A DNA stretch of 35,266 nucleotides, from positions 1 through 35,266 of the forward strand of contig NZ_BCRB01000036.1 of NCBI RefSeq assembly GCF_001552375.1. Direction: 5' to 3'. This document shows positions 7,683-14,643 of the stretch, piece by piece (position 1 is the stretch's first letter; each line of letters opens with the position of its first letter). The position numbers and the translations under genes are program-made. The DNA comes from Cellulomonas iranensis NBRC 101100 = JCM 18110. Lineage in GTDB: Bacteria; Actinomycetota; Actinomycetes; Actinomycetales; Cellulomonadaceae. The notes beneath the pieces were generated by a model. The model was given only the letters and a program-made list of their open reading frames with translations. It ran no database searches and was not told the origin of the DNA.

Positions 7683-8633
7683 ATGGATCTGCGCATCTTC
7701 ACCGAGCCCCAGCAGGGCGCCAGCTACGACGACCTCCTCGCGGTCGCGCGTGCCACCGAGGACCTCGGCTTCGACGCCTTCTTCCGCTCCGACCACTACC
7801 TGGTGATGGGTGACGGCGACGGCCTCCCCGGCCCCACCGACGCGTGGACCACGCTCGCGGGCCTCGCGCGCGAGACGAGCCGCATCCGGCTCGGCACGCT
7901 GGTGTCGGCCGCCACGTTCCGGTACCCGGGCGTGCTCGCGATCCAGGTCGCGCAGGTCGACCAGATGTCCGGCGGGCGCGTCGAGCTCGGCCTGGGGGCG
8001 GGCTGGTTCGCGGCCGAGCACGCCGCGTACGGCATCCCGTTCCCCGAGAAGCGGTTCGGCCTGCTCACCGAGCAGCTCGAGATCGTCTCGGGCCTGTGGG
8101 GCACGCCCGTGGGGGAGACGTTCAGCCACGCGGGCGAGCACTACACGCTGACGGACTCGCCGGCGCTGCCGAAGCCCGTGCAGCGCTCGCCGCTCGACGC
8201 GTCGCGCGCGGGCGTGCCGATCATCGTCGGCGGCGGCGGTCCGACGCGCACGCCGCGCCTGGCCGCGCGGTTCGCCGCCGAGTACAACCAGTCGTTCCCC
8301 GAGGTCGCGAGCGTCCCGGCGCGCATCGCGCGGATCAACGAGGCGTGCGTCGAGATCGGTCGCGACCCGGGCACGCTCGTGCAGTCCGTCGCGCTCGTGA
8401 TGTGCGTCGGGCGGGACGAGGCCGAGCTCGCGCGGCGCGCCGCGGCGATCGGGCGCGAGGTGCCCGAGCTGCGCGAGCACGGCATCGCAGGAACCCCGGG
8501 CGAGGCCGTCGAGCGGCTCACGTGGCTCGCCGAGCAGGGCGTGCAGCGCGTGTACCTGCAGGTCCTGGACCTCGCGGACCTCGAGCACCTGCAGCTCGTG
8601 GCCGACGAGGTCGCGCCGCACCTGCCGCGCTGA
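7683..8633 (+). CDS. LLM-class F420-dependent oxidoreductase
   Basis: A 316-residue luciferase-like (bacterial LLM) TIM-barrel oxidoreductase. Landmarks are FRSDHY (47-52 region), the core LGTLVSAATFRYP, GGRVELGLGAGW and the late PIIVGGGG phosphate/flavin-binding loop. In Actinobacteria this subgroup normally uses coenzyme F420 for hydride transfer; the substrate cannot be inferred. The ATG at 7683 has no ribosome-binding site. GAGGCT ends 6 nt upstream, a weak match to a leaderless -10 box. It stands alone, divergent from the DUF1684 gene and convergent with the GT87-like gene. Confidence 0.88.
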   Translation: MDLRIFTEPQQGASYDDLLAVARATEDLGFDAFFRSDHYLVMGDGDGLPGPTDAWTTLAGLARETSRIRLGTLVSAATFRYPGVLAIQVAQVDQMSGGRVELGLGAGWFAAEHAAYGIPFPEKRFGLLTEQLEIVSGLWGTPVGETFSHAGEHYTLTDSPALPKPVQRSPLDASRAGVPIIVGGGGPTRTPRLAARFAAEYNQSFPEVASVPARIARINEACVEIGRDPGTLVQSVALVMCVGRDEAELARRAAAIGREVPELREHGIAGTPGEAVERLTWLAEQGVQRVYLQVLDLADLEHLQLVADEVAPHLPR

Positions 8634-8640
8634 CCTCGTG

Positions 8641-8658
8641 CGCGGACGTCAGTCCGCG
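8641..8658. terminator. Bidirectional hairpin between convergent genes
   Basis: CGCGGAC and GTCCGCG form a 7-bp stem with a 4-nt loop. It begins 8 nt after the LLM stop; its loop holds the stop codon of the opposing glycosyltransferase gene. Confidence 0.45.
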
Positions 8659-9926
8659 GCGGCGGTCCGGGCGACCACGGCGTCGTCCGGACCGCCGCGC
8701 GTCGCGGCCGCGGCGTCGGCGCGGACCGACGCGCGGGGGTCGTGGCCCGGCGGACGCAGCAGGTGCGCGACCGCGACCACGAGCAGCACGACGAGCGTCA
8801 CGTTGCGCGCCGCGAGCACGAGCGTCGCGAGCGGCCACCCGGACACCACGTCGCCGTACCACCACGGGTAGACCCACTGGGTCGCGGCGGCGACGCCCAG
8901 CAGCGTGACCGCGGTGCGCCGCCACCACGGGCGCCCGAGCGCGAGCGCGACGGCCACCGGCGGTGCGAGCCACGACTGGAACTGCGGGCTGCCGACCTTG
9001 TTCGCGACGATCAGCGTGAGCGCCAGGACGAATGCGCCGCGCAGCACGAAGTCGCCCCGCAGGACGTCGTCCGACCAGAACCGGGCGCCGTCGCGGCGCC
9101 GGCACCACCACAGCAGCGCGGTCACGGCCAGCACGCCCGCCACGAGCACCGCGCCGAGCGCGTCGGCCGTGGCCTGCGTGCCGGGGCCGTCGATCTCCCA
9201 CGTGACCAGGCCGCGGTTGAAGACGTGCTCGACGCGCGTCGTGAACAGCCCCGCGACGAGCCACGGCGTGGCCGCCACGGCCTCGAGCTGCAGGCCGCGC
9301 GCGTCCTGCTCGAGCACGAATGACGCGACCTCGTCGCCGCCGCCGAGCAGGGCGACCGTGCCCACCACGAGCGCGCACACCGCGGCGCCCGGCAGCACGA
9401 CCCGCCGCCAGGGGCGTCGGGTCGCGAGCAGCAGCGGCAGCACCGCCGCGCCGGGGGCGACCTTGACCCACGCGCCCAGCGTGAGCAGCGCGGTCGAGGT
9501 GCGCGGGTGCGTCAGCGCGACCAGCAGCGCGACGAGCGTCACGGGTGCGGCGACCGCGTCGAGCCGGCCGATGGCGACAGGGCCGAGCAGCACGAGGAAC
9601 GCGAGCCACCACACGGCCGCGACGTGGCCGTTGCGGCGCCGGAGCAGCAGCGCGACGGCGGCCGCGTCGAGCGCCGTGACGAGGCCGCACCAGGCGAGCG
9701 CGTAGGGCGCGTCCGGCGTCACGCCCGCGACGCCGGCGGCCAGCATCGGCAGCAGCGCGGCCGCCGGGTAGACCCACGGGCCGTCGAGCACGGGCCACGT
9801 CCCGGTGGTCAGACCGGTCGCGACCCAGCGCCGGTAGAGGTCCACGTCGCCGAACGACGCGCGCGCGAGCAGCGTCGTGCCCAGGTACGTCAGCCACAGG
9901 TGGGCGAGCACGAAGGCCAGCCACAC
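8649..9926 (-). CDS. GT87-like (DUF2029) membrane glycosyltransferase
   Basis: About 425 residues, almost entirely hydrophobic, with ten or more predicted helices and a first extracellular loop carrying the acidic FGDVDLYRRW motif typical of GT-C enzymes of family GT87 (polyprenyl-phosphomannose mannosyltransferases). Further landmarks are LGAWVKVAPG and ANKVGSPQFQSWL. A cell-envelope role in lipoglycan or glycan mannosylation is inferred. The start is doubtful. The GTG at 9926 has no ribosome-binding site and would begin inside helix 1. An in-frame CTG at 9968-9966 lies 6 nt after a perfect GGAGG and would give an N-terminus starting M-S-A-P-V-V-P-T-R. No ATG or GTG lies between them. Confidence 0.75.
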   Translation of the reverse strand: MWLAFVLAHLWLTYLGTTLLARASFGDVDLYRRWVATGLTTGTWPVLDGPWVYPAAALLPMLAAGVAGVTPDAPYALAWCGLVTALDAAAVALLLRRRNGHVAAVWWLAFLVLLGPVAIGRLDAVAAPVTLVALLVALTHPRTSTALLTLGAWVKVAPGAAVLPLLLATRRPWRRVVLPGAAVCALVVGTVALLGGGDEVASFVLEQDARGLQLEAVAATPWLVAGLFTTRVEHVFNRGLVTWEIDGPGTQATADALGAVLVAGVLAVTALLWWCRRRDGARFWSDDVLRGDFVLRGAFVLALTLIVANKVGSPQFQSWLAPPVAVALALGRPWWRRTAVTLLGVAAATQWVYPWWYGDVVSGWPLATLVLAARNVTLVVLLVVAVAHLLRPPGHDPRASVRADAAAATRGGPDDAVVARTAAAD

Positions 9927-10031
9927 CAGGGGTGTGCGGAGACGCGTCGGGACGACGGGTGCGCTCAGGGCGGGCCTCCGGTGTCGACGGCGGGTGAGGC
10001 GGCGTCAGGGTACGGGACGCGCGTGTGCGCG

Positions 10032-10049
10032 CCGGTCCGGTCGGACCGG
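10032..10049. terminator. Second hairpin past the small acidic gene
   Basis: CCGGTCCG and CGGACCGG are exact complements with a 2-nt spacer. It follows the larger hairpin at 10062-10090 on the minus strand, giving a tandem arrangement. Confidence 0.35.
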
Positions 10050-10061
10050 GTGCGACGACGG

Positions 10062-10090
10062 CCCGGCGCGCCGCAGCACGGCGCGCCGGG
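10062..10090 (-). terminator. 12-bp GC hairpin terminator
   Basis: Arms 10062-10073 and 10079-10090 are exact complements with a 5-nt loop, starting 7 nt past the stop of the small acidic gene. Confidence 0.6.
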
Positions 10091-10097
10091 GCGCGCC

Positions 10098-10316
10098 TCA
10101 GACCGTGCGGTGCGGCGGGACCGTGGTCGGTGCGCCGTGCATGCCGCCGGGTGCGGGAGGGAAGCCCGGGGCGGCCTCGGCGGGGTCGGCGTCCTCGCGC
10201 TCGTCGGGGGCCGGGTCGGCCGTCGGTGCGGTCGCGACGACCGGGTCCGGCGTGCCGTCGGTGCGCGCCGCGGCCTCGTCGTCGAGCGGCTCGTCAGGGC
10301 TCGTGGGGACGGACAT
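10098..10316 (-). CDS. Small acidic, Pro/Ala-rich hypothetical protein
   Basis: 72 residues, rich in Pro, Asp, Glu and Ala (for example DEREDADPAEAAP), with almost no hydrophobic core, so probably disordered. The ATG at 10316 is supported by AAGGAG 7 nt upstream, and a strong hairpin follows the stop; this is why I call it a gene. No family recognised, no signal peptide. It is divergent from the NCS2 permease with 161 nt between starts. It is not in an obvious operon: the GT87-like gene downstream lies past the two hairpins. Confidence 0.6.
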   Translation of the reverse strand: MSVPTSPDEPLDDEAAARTDGTPDPVVATAPTADPAPDEREDADPAEAAPGFPPAPGGMHGAPTTVPPHRTV

Positions 10317-10440
10317 GGTCGGTCTCCTTCCGTGGTCCGGCAGCGGGACCTCCACCGTCCCACGGGGGGTCGCGCGCCGCGCGGCGACGTGCGCCCGCGC
10401 GCCGCGACGGTCGTCCCGGACGCCGGGTCCGCGGGGTCGC

Positions 10441-10446
10441 TACCCT
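10441..10446 (+). promoter_or_regulatory. Possible -10 box of the NCS2 permease gene
   Basis: TACCCT lies 31 nt before the ATG at 10478, leaving room for a short leader with GAGAGG as ribosome-binding site. Confidence 0.35.
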
Positions 10447-10477
10447 CACGTCGGCGGTGACGGCGAGAGGCGGAGGC

Positions 10478-11815
10478 ATGAGCAGCTGGGGCTGGACGAC
10501 GCACGGCGACGGGCGCACCGTCGCACCGGGCGAGGTGGTGGCGCCCGACGAGCGCCTGGCGTGGGGTCGCACGATCGGCATCGGCATGCAGCACGTCGTC
10601 GCGATGTTCGGCGCGACGTTCCTCGTGCCGCTGCTCACGGGCTTCTCGCCGCAGACGACGCTGTTCTTCTCGGCGCTCGGCACGGCGGTGTTCCTGCTGC
10701 TCACGCGCAACAAGCTGCCCAGCTACCTGGGCTCGAGCTTCGCCTTCATCGCGCCGGTCGGGGCGGCCACGGCGGCCGGCGGCCAGTCCGTCGCGGTGGG
10801 CGGGATCCTCGTCACCGGGCTCGCGCTCGTGCTGGTCGGCGTGGTCGCGCACGTCGCCGGCACGCGGTGGATCGACGCGCTCATGCCCCCGGTGGTGACG
10901 GGCACGATCGTCGCGCTCATCGGCTTCAACCTCGCACCGGCCGCGTGGGGCAGCTGCCAGGACGGCGGGTCGTGCTCGGGGTTCCGGGCCGCACCCGTGA
11001 CGGCGACGGTGACGCTGCTGTCGATCATCCTCGCGACCGTGCTGTTCCGCGGGATCCTCGGGCGGCTCTCGATCCTCGTCGGGGTGCTCGCGGGCTACGC
11101 GGTCGCGCTCGTGCGCCACGAGGTCGACCTGGACCCCGTGCGGGACGCGGCGTGGATCGGCCTGCCGCCGTTCGTCACCCCGACGTTCGACGTCGCGGTG
11201 CTGGGCCTGTTCCTGCCTGTCGTGCTGGTGCTCGTCGCCGAGAACGTCGGGCACGTGAAGTCGGTCGCGGCGATGACGAACCGCGACCTCGACCCGTACG
11301 TGGGCCGTGCGCTCATGGCGGACGGCCTCGCGACGACGCTCGCGGGCACCGGCGGCGGGTCGGGCACGACGACGTACGCCGAGAACATCGGCGTCATGGC
11401 GGCGTCCCGCGTGTACTCGACCGCCGCCTACTGGGTCGCGGCGGCCACGGCGCTCGTGCTGTCGCTGTCGCCCAAGTTCGGTGCGTTGGTCGCGACCATC
11501 CCCGCGGGCGTGCTCGGCGGTGCGGCGACCGTGCTGTACGGCATGATCGGCCTGCTCGGCGCCCGCATCTGGGTGCAGCACCGCGTCGACTTCTCCGCGC
11601 CCGTGAACCTCATGCCCGCGGCCGTCGCGCTCATCATCGGCATCGCGAACTTCGTGTGGACCGCGGGTGACCTGCGGTTCGAGGGCATCGCGCTCGGCAC
11701 GGCCGCCGCGATCGGGCTCTACCACCTCATGCGGCTCGTGGCCCGGTGGCGGGGGACGAGCCAGGAGCCCGCGACGCCGGCCTCGGTGCCCGGCGGCGAC
11801 GAGATCACGCACTGA
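10478..11815 (+). CDS. NCS2-family uracil/xanthine permease
   Basis: A 445-residue nucleobase permease of the UraA/PurP-type NCS2 (SLC23) family. The conserved Gln38-His39 lies in GMQHVVAMFGAT, and the two substrate-site segments ENVGHVKSV and TTYAENIGVMA are intact. These motifs, especially YAENIG, favour uracil (UraA type) over xanthine, but specificity is not certain. About 12-14 hydrophobic segments are seen. The ATG at 10478 is preceded by GAGAGG 7 nt upstream. It stands alone between a divergent small gene and a convergent LytR_C gene. A strong hairpin (11822-11853) follows. The N-terminal 28 residues are hydrophilic and cytoplasmic. Confidence 0.92.
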   Translation: MSSWGWTTHGDGRTVAPGEVVAPDERLAWGRTIGIGMQHVVAMFGATFLVPLLTGFSPQTTLFFSALGTAVFLLLTRNKLPSYLGSSFAFIAPVGAATAAGGQSVAVGGILVTGLALVLVGVVAHVAGTRWIDALMPPVVTGTIVALIGFNLAPAAWGSCQDGGSCSGFRAAPVTATVTLLSIILATVLFRGILGRLSILVGVLAGYAVALVRHEVDLDPVRDAAWIGLPPFVTPTFDVAVLGLFLPVVLVLVAENVGHVKSVAAMTNRDLDPYVGRALMADGLATTLAGTGGGSGTTTYAENIGVMAASRVYSTAAYWVAAATALVLSLSPKFGALVATIPAGVLGGAATVLYGMIGLLGARIWVQHRVDFSAPVNLMPAAVALIIGIANFVWTAGDLRFEGIALGTAAAIGLYHLMRLVARWRGTSQEPATPASVPGGDEITH

Positions 11816-11821
11816 CGGGCA

Positions 11822-11853
11822 CCGGTGCGCGGTGCACGTCCGCCGCGCACCGG
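11822..11853. terminator. Bidirectional terminator hairpin
   Basis: Arms 11822-11832 and 11843-11853 are exact 11-bp complements with a 10-nt loop, between the convergent permease and LytR_C genes. A small 6-bp dyad (11863-11876) follows. Confidence 0.6.
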
Positions 11854-11885
11854 CCCCTCCGTCGGCCGCTCGGCCGGCGGGTCGC

Positions 11886-12578
11886 TCAGCCTGCGGGCTG
11901 GTCGCCCTCGGCAGGCTGCTCGCCCTCGGCCGGCTGCTCGCCGTCCGCGGGCTGCTCGCCCCCGTCAGCCTGCTCGCCGTCCTGGGTCGCGGCGGTGAGC
12001 TCGGAGAACGGCGTGCAGCCGCTCGGCCCCACGAGCGGGGTCGCCGGGTCGAGCACGACCTGCTCGGGCGGCAGCAGACCCTCGAACCCGGACCCGACGG
12101 TGAGGTCGATGCGGGCGTCCGCACGGTCGGCGAGCTGCAGCACGGCGTCCGGCAGGTACGCGAGCAGCGTGTACGCGGCCGCGCTGCCGGCCGGTCCGTA
12201 GACGATGCGGCCGACCCCGGACACCGACGGCGCGTTGTCGGTGGCGCCGACGACGAACCCGAGCCCGGTCAGCGACTGGGCCGTCTGCCGCGCGAGCCCC
12301 GCCGTGCCGGCGCCGTTGTACACGTCCACCGTGATCTGGTCGTTCGGCACGGGCAGCGCGCCCTCGGGCGGGCAGTAGACCGCGACGCTCTCCGCCGCAG
12401 CGGTCGGCTTCGCGGAGAAGCCGCGCTCGAAGAACGGCAGCGACAGGTTGTCGGTGTACATCGCCGCCGCGCCGAGCCCGGCCACGCCCAGCCCGGCGAT
12501 GAGCACGCCGAACACGACGGCCTGCCGCTCGTGCACGTGCCGGCGGCGCAGCGCGCGCGCCCGGTCCTGGTCGCTCAT
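11886..12578 (-). CDS. LytR C-terminal-domain membrane protein
   Basis: 230 residues. A short basic cytoplasmic N-terminus (RARALRRRHVHER) leads to one transmembrane helix at about 19-41. An extracytoplasmic LytR_C domain follows at about 82-175 (ITVDVYNGAGTAGLARQTAQSLTGLGF is characteristic). The tail is six-residue repeats of the type EQPA(D/E)G. LytR_C domains accompany LytR-CpsA-Psr wall-polymer ligases, but the catalytic LCP domain is absent here, so a cell-wall accessory role is inferred. The ATG at 12578 lies 40 nt after the DGxHR gene stop, so the two are probably co-transcribed. Confidence 0.85.
   Translation of the reverse strand: MSDQDRARALRRRHVHERQAVVFGVLIAGLGVAGLGAAAMYTDNLSLPFFERGFSAKPTAAAESVAVYCPPEGALPVPNDQITVDVYNGAGTAGLARQTAQSLTGLGFVVGATDNAPSVSGVGRIVYGPAGSAAAYTLLAYLPDAVLQLADRADARIDLTVGSGFEGLLPPEQVVLDPATPLVGPSGCTPFSELTAATQDGEQADGGEQPADGEQPAEGEQPAEGDQPAG
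11897..11986. repeat. Five 18-bp tandem repeats coding the LytR_C protein tail
   Basis: Units start at 11897, 11915, 11933, 11951 and 11969, each close to GCTGCTCGCCCTCGGCCG. They encode repeats of the type E-Q-P-A-(D/E)-G. The first units are most alike and the last has drifted. Tandem units like these can change in number by slippage. Confidence 0.85.
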
Positions 12579-12618
12579 GCTGCGCCCCCCGTCCTTCGCT
12601 CGACCCGGTCGCCGTGCG

Positions 12619-12915
12619 TCACGTCAGCACCAGCACCCGCGCGTGCAGCAGCGCCCGCTGGTGCAGCGCCGCGCGCACCGCGCGGTGCAGCCCGTCCTCG
12701 AGGTAGAGGACACCCTTGTACTCGACGACGTGCGCGAACAGGTCGCCGTAGAAGGTCGAGTCCTCGGCCAGCAGCGCGTCCAGGTCGAGCGTGCGCTTGG
12801 TGGTGACGAGCTCGTCGAGCCGCACCTGCCGCGGGGCGACGTCCGCCCACTGCGCCGGGGTCGTCAGCCCGTGGTCCGGGTACGGGCGCCCGTCGCCCAC
12901 GGCCTTGAAGATCAC
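12619..12915 (-). CDS. Conserved 98-residue protein with a ParB/sulfiredoxin-like DGxHR motif
   Basis: 98 residues, starting at a GTG (12915) with a leaderless -10 box 6 nt upstream. The segment RQVRLDELVTTKRTLDLDALLAEDS precedes FYGDLFAHVVEYKG and then YLEDGLHRAVRAALHQRALLHARVLVL. From general knowledge, proteins of this type occur across Actinobacteria and are often auto-named VapB-family antitoxins, frequently beside a LytR_C gene as here. No VapC/PIN toxin is nearby and no DNA-binding AbrB fold is obvious. The C-terminal strand-D-G-x-H-R-helix-strand pattern resembles ParB/sulfiredoxin folds, where DGxHR binds nucleotides. This is my reading and is not an established assignment. Confidence 0.75.
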   Translation of the reverse strand: MIFKAVGDGRPYPDHGLTTPAQWADVAPRQVRLDELVTTKRTLDLDALLAEDSTFYGDLFAHVVEYKGVLYLEDGLHRAVRAALHQRALLHARVLVLT

Positions 12916-12921
12916 GGGCCG

Positions 12922-12927
12922 AGTCTA
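12922..12927 (-). promoter_or_regulatory. -10 box of the leaderless DGxHR/LytR_C transcript
   Basis: TAGACT on the minus strand ends 6 nt before the GTG at 12915. The same hexamer serves the tRNA-Ser gene at 32021-32026. Confidence 0.6.
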
Positions 12928-13065
12928 GGGGGTCGGTGGCGGCCTGCCCGGGAGCGTCCACCTCGCGTCCCGGGCCTCACCTGCGGCGCGGGCGGCCCGT
13001 CGGTGCGAGCGTGGTCCGGACGGGTGAGCGGCGGACGCCGTCGGGCCCGGTCGGCGTGCCGTCGC

Positions 13066-13071
13066 TACAGT
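13066..13071 (+). promoter_or_regulatory. -10 box of the leaderless phospholipid cassette
   Basis: TACAGT ends 7 nt before the ATG at 13079. No ribosome-binding site is present, so the operon probably begins with a leaderless message. Confidence 0.6.
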
Positions 13072-13078
13072 CGCGGGC

Positions 13079-13711
13079 ATGCCGTCGCTGTACGCGCTCA
13101 AGCCCTGGTACACCCGGCGGCTGCACCGGTTCGTCGCGGGTGCCGTCGCGCGCGGGACGTCGCCCGACCTGTTCACGGCCGTGGGCGTCGTCGCGGCCGC
13201 GCTCGCGGGCGTCTCGCTCGCGTTCGCGTGGTGGCCGCTCGCGTTCCTGCTCCTGGCGGCGCGGCTCGCGGGCGCCAACCTCGACGGCGCGGTCGCGCGC
13301 GCCCGCGGCGTGTCGCGGCCGTGGGGCTTCGTGCTCAACGAGCTGGGCGACCGCGCGTCCGACCTGCTGATGTTCGCGGGTCTGGCGGTGCTCGCCGTCC
13401 GCACGGGCGGCGAGCCGCTCGTCGGGCTGTCGCCCCTGACGTGGGTGCTCGTGGCGGCCGTGGCGGCGACGCTGCCGACGGTCGTGTCGGTGTCCGGCGC
13501 GGGCGCGGGGGCGCCGCGGCTCAACGGCGGGCCGCTCGGCAAGACCGAGCGGTGCGCGCTCGCGGTCCTCGGCGCCGCGCTGCCCGGTCTGCTCGCGGGG
13601 GTCGCGCTCGTGGTCGTCGTCGGCTCGGTGCTGACCGCCGTGCTGCGCGCGCGCCGGATCCACCGCTCGCTCACGCGCGGGCCGGTCGGCTCCCCGGGGA
13701 CGGTCGCGTGA
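13079..13711 (+). CDS. Divergent CDP-alcohol phosphatidyltransferase-like membrane protein
   Basis: 210 residues with five to six hydrophobic helices. The CDP-alcohol phosphotransferase signature is recognisable (ANLDGAVAR, eight residues, GFVLNELGD), but two of its four aspartates are replaced. The first is Ala66 and the third, the usual catalytic base, is Asn87; Asp69 and Asp91 remain, and Asp95 is nearby. Normal members join CDP-diacylglycerol to an alcohol using metal ions held by all four. It may be a distinct subfamily or a non-catalytic partner. It heads an operon: its stop overlaps the next GTG (GTGA). The ATG at 13079 is fixed by the leaderless promoter. Confidence 0.8.
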   Translation: MPSLYALKPWYTRRLHRFVAGAVARGTSPDLFTAVGVVAAALAGVSLAFAWWPLAFLLLAARLAGANLDGAVARARGVSRPWGFVLNELGDRASDLLMFAGLAVLAVRTGGEPLVGLSPLTWVLVAAVAATLPTVVSVSGAGAGAPRLNGGPLGKTERCALAVLGAALPGLLAGVALVVVVGSVLTAVLRARRIHRSLTRGPVGSPGTVA

Positions 13712-14643
13712 GCGTCGACCCCACGCAGCGCCCGGGCGTGCTCGACCCGCTCGCCGCGTGGACCGGGCTGGACCGCACGGCGTACGCGCTCGACCTGCGG
13801 CTCGGCGGCTGGCACGTCGACCTCGACGGCCGGGCCGTGTTCCTGCTCGCCCTCACCGCGGGGATCCTCGCGGTCGCGGCCGTGCCCGTGCTCGCGTCGC
13901 GCCGGCCCGAGCTGCGGCGCCGCTGGACGACGTGGGCGCTGATCCTGCCCGTCATCGGCGTCCCGATGTGGCTCGGCCCGGGGCCCACGGCCGTGCTCGC
14001 GGCGCTGCTCGCGCTGCAGGCGGTGCGCGAGTACGCCGCGATGACGCGGCTGCCGCGCCCCGAGACCGCGATCCTGCTGGTCCTCGCGGTCGCCTACCCG
14101 CTCGCGGCGTGGCTCGACCCGGCGCTGCTCGGGCTCGTGCCGCTCGTGGCGCTGCTGTGCGCCGTGCCGGCGGTGCTCGCGGGCGACGTGGACCGCGGCG
14201 TCGAGCGCGCGACCGGTGCCGCGTTCGGGTCGATCTGGTTGTGCTGGTCGCTCGCGCACCTCGTGCTCGTCGGGTCGGACGCGTTCCTGCTGTGCTTCGC
14301 GGCCGCGGCGGCCGACGTCGCGGCGTGGTGCGGCGGGCAGGGGCTCAAGCGGTTCGCGTGGGCGCGTCGACCGCTGTCGCCGCTCAGCCCCAACAAGACC
14401 GTCGGCGGGCTCGTCGGGGCGGCGATCGGTGGCACGCTCGTCCTCGTGGTGCTCGGCGCGGTGTCGCCGGGACTGGTCGTCGCGGTCGTGCTCGGCGGTG
14501 TGGGAGGTGACCTGGTGGAGTCGATGGTGAAGCGGCGCGCGGGCGTCAAGGACGCGGGCACGTGGTTGCCCGGGTTCGGCGGCCTGCTGGACCGCGTGGA
14601 CTCGCTGCTGCTGGTGCTGCCGCTCGCGTGGGTGCTGGCGTGA
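13708..14643 (+). CDS. Phosphatidate cytidylyltransferase (CdsA family)
   Basis: 311 residues with about eight hydrophobic helices. The C-terminal CdsA signature is clear: ESMVKRRAGVKDAGTWLPGFGGLLDRVDS, shown here as key residues K-R, K-D, P-G and D-R-x-D. The usual P-G-H-G-G has Phe for His. The enzyme makes CDP-diacylglycerol from phosphatidate and CTP, the donor that a CDP-alcohol phosphotransferase would use, so its place after such a gene fits. It starts with GTG overlapping the previous stop and ends in a GTGA overlap with the acyltransferase. Its N-terminal 40 residues are a hydrophilic extension. Whether the genome has a separate housekeeping CdsA cannot be seen here. Confidence 0.85.
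   Translation: MSVDPTQRPGVLDPLAAWTGLDRTAYALDLRLGGWHVDLDGRAVFLLALTAGILAVAAVPVLASRRPELRRRWTTWALILPVIGVPMWLGPGPTAVLAALLALQAVREYAAMTRLPRPETAILLVLAVAYPLAAWLDPALLGLVPLVALLCAVPAVLAGDVDRGVERATGAAFGSIWLCWSLAHLVLVGSDAFLLCFAAAAADVAAWCGGQGLKRFAWARRPLSPLSPNKTVGGLVGAAIGGTLVLVVLGAVSPGLVVAVVLGGVGGDLVESMVKRRAGVKDAGTWLPGFGGLLDRVDSLLLVLPLAWVLA

Noticed and set aside
12619-12915. VapBC toxin-antitoxin module
   Set aside because: No PIN-domain toxin is adjacent. The neighbours are a LytR_C protein and a divergent lipid operon.
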